Shown in pieces: positions 14,147 to 19,420 of a stretch of 19,420 bases of DNA. The DNA comes from Nocardioidaceae bacterium (GTDB lineage Bacteria > Actinomycetota > Actinomycetes > Propionibacteriales > Nocardioidaceae), in contig JACCUS010000503.1 in NCBI GenBank assembly GCA_013811715.1, positions 1 through 19,420 of the forward strand, given 5' to 3'. The translations under genes were made by a program, and so were the position numbers. How positions within the stretch are numbered: the stretch's first letter is position 1; every line of letters starts with the position of its first letter. The notes below the pieces were generated by a model, which saw only the letters and a program-made list of their open reading frames with translations, searched no databases and was not told the origin of the DNA.

Positions 14147-14560
14147 TCATTGCTGATGCCTGGCGGCGCAGGAGGTGCAGGTGCCGAAAATCTCCAGGGT
14201 GTGCTCGACCTCGGCGAACCCGTGCCGGCGCGCGGTCTTGTCGGCCCAGGTCTCGACAGCCGGTCCTTCGATCTCAACCGTGCGCCCGCAGGTGCGACAC
14301 ACCAGGTGATGATGGTGCCCGGTGCTGCACTGGCGGTACACCGACTCGCCTTCGGGGGTCCGGAGCACGTCGATCTCCCCGGCGTCGGCTAGCCCCTGAA
14401 GCGTGCGGTAGACGGTCGTGAGCCCGACGTCCTCGCCACGTCGGCGCAGCAGCGCGTGGATGTCCTGCGCGCTGCGGAACACGTCGACCTCCCCGAGAGC
14501 CGCGACGACAGCTCGTCGCTGCCGGGTGGGTCGAGACCCGATGGAGCCTGTCGTGATCAT
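14147..14560 (-). CDS. zur: Fur-family zinc uptake repressor (Zur)
   Basis: The 137-residue protein is a Fur-family metal-responsive repressor. The winged helix has the recognition helix region GLTTVYRTLQGLADAG at 46-61. Metal sites visible: C78 and the HHHHLVC segment (82-88), structural zinc pairs C88-x2-C91 and C128-x2-C131. Zinc specificity is inferred from its position as the last gene of the znuACB operon and from Zur-like boxes at the znuA promoter; in mycobacteria the same genomic place holds furB (zur). AGGAGG lies 4 nt before the ATG, and the gene begins 14 bp after the permease stop. It would bind DNA when zinc is plentiful, shutting off its own operon. Confidence 0.93.
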   Translation of the reverse strand: MITTGSIGSRPTRQRRAVVAALGEVDVFRSAQDIHALLRRRGEDVGLTTVYRTLQGLADAGEIDVLRTPEGESVYRQCSTGHHHHLVCRTCGRTVEIEGPAVETWADKTARRHGFAEVEHTLEIFGTCTSCAARHQQ

Positions 14561-14574
14561 CTGGCCTCCTCCGT

Positions 14575-15561
14575 TCAGTGCTCGTCGTAGTGGTCACCGT
14601 GCATGGCGTGGCGGTGCCCGCCGTGGACGTAGTCGATGTGGTCGCCGTGGCGGACCGCCTGGTGCCCGCAGTCCTCGCTGTGCTCGTGGACGTGGTCCTC
14701 CGGTACGGCGGTGTGGGGCAGGTCGTCCCCCGACTGGAACGGTTGGCGCAGGCGACGCCGGCGACGTACCAGACCGCCGACGGGCCAGGCCGCCACGAAA
14801 CCCGCCAGCGCGATCAGCACGATCGAGGCGCCGGGGGCGACATCGGCGTAGAAGCTCGTCACCACCCCACCGACGGCGGCGGCCAGCCCGATCGTCATCG
14901 CCAAGAAGATCGTCACCTTGAACCCGCGCGCCAACTGTTGCGCGCTGGCGACCGGCACCACCATCAGCGCGCTCACCAGGAGAAGCCCGACGGTTCTCAT
15001 CGCCACCGTGACAGTGACCGCGGCCATCACCGAAGTCATCAAGGTGTAGGCGCGGACCTTGAGCCCGCTGGCCTTGGCGAACTCCTCGTCCTGACAGACC
15101 GCGAACAGCTGCGGCGCGAAGCCGACCGCCAAGAAGATCACCACCCCGGCGAGCCCGACGACGGTCCAGACGTCCTGCGCCGAGACCGTGGTGATCGAAC
15201 CGAACAGGTAGCTGTGCAGCATCTGCGCGCTGCCGCCCGCGAGACCCGTCACCATCACCCCGCCGGCAATGCCGCCGTAGAAGATCAAGGCGAGCGCGAC
15301 GTCGCCGCTGGCCTTGCCGACCTCTCGCACCAGCTCGATCAGGACGGCACCGAAGATCGCCACCACCACCGCCGTCAACACCGGGGACTGGCCGGTGAGC
15401 AGGCCGAGCCCGACGCCGGTGACCGCGATATGTCCGATGCCGTCGCCCATCAAGGCGAGTCGCCGTTGGACGAGGTAGGTGCCGACCGCCGGCGCGGCCA
15501 CGCCGGTGAACATCGCGGCCAGCAACGCGCGCACCATGAAGTCGTACTGGAGGATGCTCAC
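14575..15561 (-). CDS. znuB: Zinc ABC transporter permease ZnuB with His-rich tail
   Basis: This 328-residue inner-membrane permease of the ABC-3 family would form the zinc channel with ZnuC. It begins ILQYDFMVRALLAAMFTGVAAPAVGTYLVQRRLALMGDGIGHIAVTGVG, the classic family opening, and has about eight hydrophobic segments up to residue about 268. After RRRRRLRQ a hydrophilic tail of 46 residues (283-328) contains 13 histidines, several Asp and one Cys, ending HGDHYDEH; ordinary ZnuB proteins stop before this. The tail should be cytoplasmic or peripheral and could bind zinc. GTG at 15561 overlaps the znuC stop (GTGA); a GTG four codons upstream is possible. Third gene of the operon. Confidence 0.95.
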   Translation of the reverse strand: MSILQYDFMVRALLAAMFTGVAAPAVGTYLVQRRLALMGDGIGHIAVTGVGLGLLTGQSPVLTAVVVAIFGAVLIELVREVGKASGDVALALIFYGGIAGGVMVTGLAGGSAQMLHSYLFGSITTVSAQDVWTVVGLAGVVIFLAVGFAPQLFAVCQDEEFAKASGLKVRAYTLMTSVMAAVTVTVAMRTVGLLLVSALMVVPVASAQQLARGFKVTIFLAMTIGLAAAVGGVVTSFYADVAPGASIVLIALAGFVAAWPVGGLVRRRRRLRQPFQSGDDLPHTAVPEDHVHEHSEDCGHQAVRHGDHIDYVHGGHRHAMHGDHYDEH

Positions 15562-16319
15562 AGGTTCCACCAACTGCGCATGGGGACGTGGTCGGCCTGG
15601 TGGCCGGCATGGTGGTGGTCGTGCAGGCCGTCCAGCGAGTCGTCCGCGGGCACCGGGCCGTCATACATCACCCTGCCGTCGTCGAGCACGATCGCGCGGT
15701 CGATCAGCTCGGCCAGCGGGCCGAGATCGTGCAGCACGAGCACGACGGTCGCGCCAGCCTCGACGAGTGGGCGCAACGTCGAGACGAGTCCGATCTGGTT
15801 GCGGTGGTCGACACCGGCGGTCGGCTCGTCGAGGACGAACAGCTCCGGTTCGCCCACCAGTGCGCGCGCGATGAGAACCCGCTGCTGCTGGCCGCCGGAG
15901 AGCTGACTGACGGCGTCGTGCTGCCGGTCGCCCAGCTCCACGGCCGTGGTCGCTGCCCGCACGGCGGCACGGTCGGCCCGGCGCATCGGCATCAGCACCC
16001 GCCGACGAGACAGCCGCCCGGAGGCGACGACCTCGTTGACGGTGGCCGGCACTCCGGAGGTGGCAGTCATTCGCTGCGGCACGTATCCGACGCGACTCCA
16101 GTCGCGGAACCGGGCGAGGTCGGTGTCGAACAACCGGACGTCTCCGCTTGTCCAGGGCACCAGCCGCATCAGGCCCCGAACCAGCGTCGACTTCCCGGAG
16201 CCGTTGCTCCCGACGACGGCGACGACCTCACCGGGGTGTACCGAGAGGTCGATGCCACGAAGCACGGGCCTGCCGCCGAGGGCGATAGTGCCGGCCGTGA
16301 TCTCGATGACTGAGCTCAT
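15558..16319 (-). CDS. znuC: Zinc ABC transporter ATP-binding protein ZnuC
   Basis: The 253-residue ATPase powers zinc import. Walker A GSNGSGKST is at 37-45, followed by the Q-loop in VGYVPQRM, the ABC signature LSGGQQQR, Walker B LFVLDEP and the H-loop LVLHDLGPL. The C-terminus carries six histidines within 12 residues (HDHHHAGHQADH, 233-244), uncommon for the family and echoing the His tail of its permease. ATG at 16319 overlaps the znuA stop as ATGA, and its own stop overlaps the permease start, so the three transporter genes are coupled. Confidence 0.95.
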   Translation of the reverse strand: MSSVIEITAGTIALGGRPVLRGIDLSVHPGEVVAVVGSNGSGKSTLVRGLMRLVPWTSGDVRLFDTDLARFRDWSRVGYVPQRMTATSGVPATVNEVVASGRLSRRRVLMPMRRADRAAVRAATTAVELGDRQHDAVSQLSGGQQQRVLIARALVGEPELFVLDEPTAGVDHRNQIGLVSTLRPLVEAGATVVLVLHDLGPLAELIDRAIVLDDGRVMYDGPVPADDSLDGLHDHHHAGHQADHVPMRSWWNL

Positions 16320-17230
16320 GAGCAGCCGTTGGCCTCCTCGAGCGCTGCGAGATTGTCGCGCATGAGGGAAATGTAGTCGTCGCCAGAGCTCTCGTTGCTC
16401 AACCCCTCGATCGGGTCGAGTACGGCGGCCTCCACGCCGAGGTCGGTGGCCAACGTGACGGCGTACTGCCTGCTGCCGAGCGTCTCGGAGAACACGGTCG
16501 TGATGCCGTTCGCCTCGATGAAGTCTTGGACCTCGGCCAGCTGCGCTGGGCTCGGTTCAACGCCGGGGCTCAGCCCGGCGACCGGCACCATGGTGAGGTC
16601 GTAGGCGCGCGCGAGGTAGCCGAAGGCGGCGTGGCTGGTGACGAAGGCCGTGCGTTCACACGCGGTCAGGCCGGCGGCGAACTCCTTGTCGAGCTGCTTG
16701 AGGTCGGTGATGAGGGCGTCGGCTCTTGCCCGGTAGTCCGCGGCGTGGTCTGGGTCGGCTTCGGCCATCTCGACGGCGAACCGTTCGGTGATCGGGATGA
16801 GCAGAGTGGGGTCTTGCCAGACATGCGGGTCGCCCTCGAGCTCGTCCTCTTCTCGCTCGTCGGCCGGCACCCCGGTGTCTTGCAGCTCGACCACCTCGGT
16901 GATGTCGAGACTGGCCGCCGGTGGGTTCTGGTCGACGGCCTCGTCGACCGAGGGCTGGAATCCCCGCTCATAGATGAGCAGGTCGGCTTCGCTGATCTCG
17001 GCGACCTGTTGTGGCGTCAGCTCGAGGTCGTGTGGCTCGATGCCGGGCGAAGTCAGGTTGGTGACATCGGCGTGTTCGCCCACGACCCGCCCGGCCACGA
17101 AGGCGTAGGGGTAGAAGGCGGCCACGACCTCCGGGCTGGACCCACTGTCGCTGGAGCCGACTGCGCCGCAGGCCAGCAGTAGCGGGAGCAGGGGTACGCC
17201 GAGCGGGAGCGACACGAGCCTGCTGGACAT
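16316..17230 (-). CDS. znuA: Zinc-binding lipoprotein ZnuA (substrate-binding protein)
   Basis: This 304-residue cluster A-I solute-binding protein captures Zn2+ outside the membrane. The signal ends LLPLLLAC with lipobox LLAC and lipidated Cys21. Expected metal ligands are H67 (GIEPHDLELT), H136 (DPHVWQDP), H200 (VTSHAAFGYL) and D272 (LDPIEGL): three His and one Asp, as in ZnuA/AdcA types. The loop before H136 is acidic (EREEDELEGD) rather than strongly His-rich. Cys191 and the penultimate Cys303 may form a disulfide. Zinc rather than manganese is inferred from the zur gene and the Zur boxes. ATG at 17230 is used; it has no ribosome site and coincides with the predicted transcription start, so translation is probably leaderless. 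Confidence 0.95.
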   Translation of the reverse strand: MSSRLVSLPLGVPLLPLLLACGAVGSSDSGSSPEVVAAFYPYAFVAGRVVGEHADVTNLTSPGIEPHDLELTPQQVAEISEADLLIYERGFQPSVDEAVDQNPPAASLDITEVVELQDTGVPADEREEDELEGDPHVWQDPTLLIPITERFAVEMAEADPDHAADYRARADALITDLKQLDKEFAAGLTACERTAFVTSHAAFGYLARAYDLTMVPVAGLSPGVEPSPAQLAEVQDFIEANGITTVFSETLGSRQYAVTLATDLGVEAAVLDPIEGLSNESSGDDYISLMRDNLAALEEANGCS

Positions 17231-17244
17231 GAAAACTATTATCA
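17230..17244. promoter_or_regulatory. Zur box 1 (proximal), covering -10 and start codon of znuA
   Basis: The 15-mer TGAAAACTATTATCA is a degenerate TGAxAAT-N-ATTxTCA palindrome (five of seven arm positions pair). It covers the -10 hexamer, the transcription start and the first base of the start codon. Binding here would block polymerase directly. Confidence 0.7.
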
Positions 17245-17267
17245 AGTGACCTGATAATCATTGTCAA
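17238..17267 (-). promoter_or_regulatory. znuA promoter (-35 TTGACA, -10 GATAAT)
   Basis: On the minus strand TTGACA (17267-17262) is a perfect -35 and GATAAT (17243-17238) a five-of-six -10, with an 18-bp spacer. Seven bases separate the -10 from the ATG at 17230, so transcription should begin at or next to the A of the start codon. Confidence 0.75.
17252..17266. promoter_or_regulatory. Zur box 2 (distal), covering -35 of znuA
   Basis: The 15-mer TGATAATCATTGTCA is a palindrome with six of seven arm positions pairing around a central C, close to the known actinobacterial Zur-box pattern. Its centre is 22 bp from that of box 1, two helical turns, so two repressor dimers would bind the same DNA face. 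It overlaps five of the six -35 bases. Confidence 0.75.
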
Positions 17268-17430
17268 CTGGTTCGCCGGCGTTCTTCGGGCACAATCCGA
17301 CACTGGCATCGCCCCAGCAGGCTGAGCGCCGGATCTTGACGCTGCCGTCCAGCCGAGCGCATGAGTCGTGACCCCTCGGGGGTGCACTTGGGACCCCTGG
17401 CGGGTGGCAGGCGGGGGCTACGCTCGGGAC
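17268..17430. other. Intergenic region between znuA and the PH-domain pair
   Basis: I see no open reading frame with coding character here. It holds a small hairpin ACCCC-TCG-GGGGT at 17371-17383 and a G-rich stretch at 17411-17417. TTGACG at 17336-17341 looks like a -35 but lacks a -10 at the right distance. Confidence 0.5.
17419..17424 (+). promoter_or_regulatory. Possible -10 element of the PH-domain gene pair
   Basis: TACGCT matches TANNNT and ends 6 nt before the GTG at 17431. The intervening bases hold no clear ribosome site, so transcription may start at the GTG. No -35 seen. Confidence 0.4.
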
Positions 17431-17949
17431 GTGGCCCGAAGCGCTGCTGATCGTCTCTTCGCCGAACCCGACTTGGACTGGCACCCCGTCTCCCCGCGGC
17501 TGGTGACCGAGCGTCGGCTGCCGGTGCTGGTCGGTGCGGTCTTCGGGGCGGCGCTGATCGTCACGGGGGTCGTCGCGACCATGGCCACAGGTGAGGCGGT
17601 GTGGCCGGTGGCGGTGGTGGGCGGCGCGCTCGTGGCGGGGTCGGCCGTCGGGTGGTTGTTCGTCGTACCGCGGATGGTGCGGGCGTGGCGCTACGCAGAG
17701 CGCGCCGAGGACCTGTTGGTCAGCCGCGGCCGGCTGGTGCGTCGGCTCACCGTTGTCCCCTACGGCCGGATGCAGGTCATCGAGGTCTCCGCCAACCCGG
17801 TCTCCCGCCGGCTGGGCATAGCCACCGTCACGCTCGTCACCGCGTCGGCGAACACGGACGCCACGATCCCCGGGCTGCCCGTCGACGTCGCCCACGATCT
17901 GCGCGATCGGCTGGCGGCCATGGGTGAAGCAGGCACGGCGGGCCTATGA
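17431..17949 (+). CDS. Bacterial PH-domain membrane protein (YdbS-like)
   Basis: The 172-residue protein has a short N-terminus ending in LDWHPVSPRLVTERRLP, two hydrophobic segments at about 32-52 and 55-78, then one bacterial PH (bPH2, DUF304) domain at about 82-160 with the typical LLVSRGRLVRRLTVVPYGRMQVIEV and NPVSRRLGIATVTLVTAS. YdbS/YdbT-type pairs are membrane proteins of unclear function, connected in Bacillus to protection against certain antimicrobials. GTG at 17431 is chosen because the protein opening and the TACGCT box fit; the frame is open to 17368 without homology-like sequence. Its stop overlaps the ATG of the larger partner (ATGA), so the two are coupled. Confidence 0.88.
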   Translation: MARSAADRLFAEPDLDWHPVSPRLVTERRLPVLVGAVFGAALIVTGVVATMATGEAVWPVAVVGGALVAGSAVGWLFVVPRMVRAWRYAERAEDLLVSRGRLVRRLTVVPYGRMQVIEVSANPVSRRLGIATVTLVTASANTDATIPGLPVDVAHDLRDRLAAMGEAGTAGL

Positions 17950-19358
17950 CCTCCTACGAAGGCGTCGACTCGGGTGGTCTGGCCGCAGACCGTTCGGCGG
18001 TGGCGCCGAGGCTGCGGCGGCTGCATCCGCTGACGCCCATCTTCAACTCGTGGCGGATGATCGGCGCCGCTGGTGCGGTGGGGTTCGGCACCTTCCGCGA
18101 TGACCTGGGTCAGCTGAAGTGGATCTGGGAGGCGCTGCAGGGGGATGCCGACTTCTCGACCTTGATCAGGGCGGTCGCGCTGCTGTTCGTCGTGGCGGTC
18201 ATCAGCATCGTGGCGGCGTGGTTGTCGTGGCGGGTGACGGGGTTCGCCATCATGGCGGGGACAGGACACCGGGGGACGCTGCTGTTCCACCGCGGCCTCG
18301 TGGTCCGCCAACGCAGCCAGGTGCGCCTTGACCGGGTGCAGTCGGTCGACGTCAACCAGCCGTTCGTCCCGCGGCTGTTCGGGTTGGCGGCCGTACGGCT
18401 CGAGATGGCCGCTGGGGAGGGCGCGTCGGTGAACCTGTCCTACCTTCGTGCGCCGGACGCCTGGCTTCTGCGGCAGGAGCTGCTCCGTCACTCGTCCGAC
18501 GAGGCCGGGTCCGATGGCCTGGCAGCGCAGTCGCCACGCCCTGGGGAGGAGTTGATCGCGCAGATCTCCACCGGCAGGCTCGTCAAGGCGAACCTGCTGG
18601 ACGGCGCGAGTGTCTGGCTGTTGCTCCTGGTCTGGGTCATCGTGGTGGTCGGGTCCGTCGTGGTGTTCGGGTGGGCGATTTTCGGGGCGGCACTCGCCGG
18701 CATCGTGCCGGTCGGCATCGCGATCGCGGTCCAGTTGCGCCAGCAGGTGGCATCGATGATGAAGGACGCCAACTTCCGGCTGGTGCGGACCCCGACGGGC
18801 ATCCGGATCAGCTCAGGTCTGACATCGACGATCAACAAGACCATCGACTTGGACCGAGTGCAGTCCATCCGGGTCGAGGAGCCATACCTGTGGCGTCGGC
18901 TGGGGTGGGCCCGGGTAAAGGTCGACGTTGCGGGTGCTGCGGGGGGCGAACAGGGGGCTTCGCTGATGCCGGTGGCCGAGCGCGCTGACGCGTTCACCTT
19001 GGTGGCGGACGTGACGGGGGCCCGCCTCGGCGACCTCCAGGTGGTCCGTGCCGGTCGGGCGGCGAAGAAACTGGATCCGTTGGGGTACGAGGTCGCCGGA
19101 GTGGCGCTGCTCGCCGAAGGCGCGGTGACGCGGAGCGGGAGGTGGCGACGTACCGACAGCTATGTCCCGTATGCGCGGGTGCAGAGCGTGTCTGCTCAGC
19201 AAGGGGTGATCCAGCGTGGTTTGGGGCTGGCAACCGTCTACCTCGATCTGCCCCAAGGCGCATCGCGCTGGGTCGGCCGCCACCGCGACCTCACCGACGC
19301 CGCCTACCTCGTCGAGGAGCTCACGAAGCGGGCACGCGTGCACCGCGTCACGCCATAG
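17946..19358 (+). CDS. Multi-PH-domain membrane protein (YdbT-like)
   Basis: The 470-residue protein contains three bPH2-like units: about 95-180 (GLVVRQRSQVRLDRVQSVDV, PRLFGLAAVRLEMA), about 275-355 (GIRISSGLTSTINKTIDLDR and VQSIRVEEPYLWRRLGWARV) and about 390-465 (EGAVTRSGRWRRTDSYVPYA with RVQSVSAQQG). Hydrophobic segments at about 38-50, 73-96 and a pair at 219-265 anchor it in the membrane between the PH units. The repeated RVQSV/I motif is diagnostic. It is the usual larger partner of YdbS-like proteins, and the 4-bp overlap indicates a complex. Molecular function is unknown. Two hairpins follow the stop. Confidence 0.9.
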   Translation: MTSYEGVDSGGLAADRSAVAPRLRRLHPLTPIFNSWRMIGAAGAVGFGTFRDDLGQLKWIWEALQGDADFSTLIRAVALLFVVAVISIVAAWLSWRVTGFAIMAGTGHRGTLLFHRGLVVRQRSQVRLDRVQSVDVNQPFVPRLFGLAAVRLEMAAGEGASVNLSYLRAPDAWLLRQELLRHSSDEAGSDGLAAQSPRPGEELIAQISTGRLVKANLLDGASVWLLLLVWVIVVVGSVVVFGWAIFGAALAGIVPVGIAIAVQLRQQVASMMKDANFRLVRTPTGIRISSGLTSTINKTIDLDRVQSIRVEEPYLWRRLGWARVKVDVAGAAGGEQGASLMPVAERADAFTLVADVTGARLGDLQVVRAGRAAKKLDPLGYEVAGVALLAEGAVTRSGRWRRTDSYVPYARVQSVSAQQGVIQRGLGLATVYLDLPQGASRWVGRHRDLTDAAYLVEELTKRARVHRVTP

Positions 19359-19363
19359 CCACG

Positions 19364-19384
19364 CCGGCTCGGGAGCGAGGCCGG
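19364..19384 (+). terminator. Hairpin after the PH-domain operon
   Basis: CCGGCTCG-GGAG-CGAGGCCGG forms an 8-bp stem with a single bulged G and a 4-nt loop, 5 bp after the stop. No U-tract follows, as is common in high-GC actinobacteria. Confidence 0.55.
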
Positions 19385-19392
19385 TCCGGTTG

Positions 19393-19406
19393 CCGACGTG
19401 TGTCGG
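19393..19406 (+). terminator. Second small hairpin downstream
   Basis: CCGAC-GTGT-GTCGG is a perfect 5-bp stem with a 4-nt loop, 9 bp after the first hairpin. It may assist termination, or belong to a feature beyond the window. Confidence 0.3.
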
Positions 19407-19420
19407 AAGACCGACGGCGG

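Noticed and set aside
14578..15906. Long plus-strand open frame opposite znuB/znuC
   Set aside because: Typical high-GC shadow frame (His/Arg/Gln-rich, no motifs) opposite two genes with complete family signatures.
17336..17364. TTGACG as a -35 for the PH-domain genes
   Set aside because: The sequence 17-18 bp downstream (around CATGAG) does not resemble a -10.

Overview
The window is high-GC, densely packed bacterial DNA whose gene content and gene order point to an actinobacterium. Nocardioidaceae or a relative is my best guess, from the SigE-family sigma factor, the Septum_form lipoproteins and the sulfotransferase/GT4 pair; this is inference from gene content. GTG starts are common and one TTG start is likely. 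The core order phoH-ybeY-CorC-like-era, then recO, uppS and a Fur-family regulator matches the conserved actinobacterial neighbourhood around the Mycobacterium tuberculosis phoH1-era-recO-uppS-furB genes. Here that neighbourhood is interrupted twice: by a block of about 5.7 kb between era and recO, and by a reversed MFS pump gene between recO and uppS.

Layout. Positions 1-957 (minus): a SigE-type ECF sigma factor and a translationally coupled membrane-anchored partner protein that runs off the left edge. Positions 1099-5252 (plus): HIT hydrolase, then phoH, ybeY, a CBS/CorC-type membrane protein and era, with 4-bp stop/start overlaps or very short gaps after phoH; this is an RNA-metabolism/ribosome-assembly operon. 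Positions 5280-9015 (minus): a probable four-gene run, read from 9015 downward, of GT4 glycosyltransferase, sulfotransferase and two paralogous Septum_form lipoproteins. A second, divergent sulfotransferase (9065-10129, plus) starts 49 bp away. Together they look like an envelope glycan or glycolipid glycosylation/sulfation module. Positions 10119-10946 (minus): GNAT acetyltransferase. Positions 11009-11737 (plus): recO. Positions 11696-13294 (minus): DHA2-type MFS exporter with a perfect 19-bp operator-like palindrome upstream. Positions 13405-14145 (plus): uppS.

Positions 14147-17230 (minus) hold a complete zinc-uptake operon, znuA-znuC-znuB-zur in transcription order. Both the permease and the ATPase end in histidine-rich segments. 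The znuA promoter is unusually readable: a consensus -35, a near-consensus -10 placed so that transcription should start at the ATG, and two Zur-box-like palindromes 22 bp apart covering the whole promoter. Positions 17431-19358 (plus): two coupled bacterial PH-domain membrane proteins of the YdbS/YdbT type, followed by two hairpins at the right edge.

No gene-free stretch exceeds 300 bases; the longest intergenic intervals are 958-1098 (141 bp) and about 17231-17430 (200 bp, including the Zur region). I see no rRNA, tRNA, CRISPR array, insertion sequence or phage gene. The most noteworthy items are the doubly boxed, apparently leaderless zinc promoter with the His-tailed transporter, and the sulfation/Septum_form island inside a conserved core operon.
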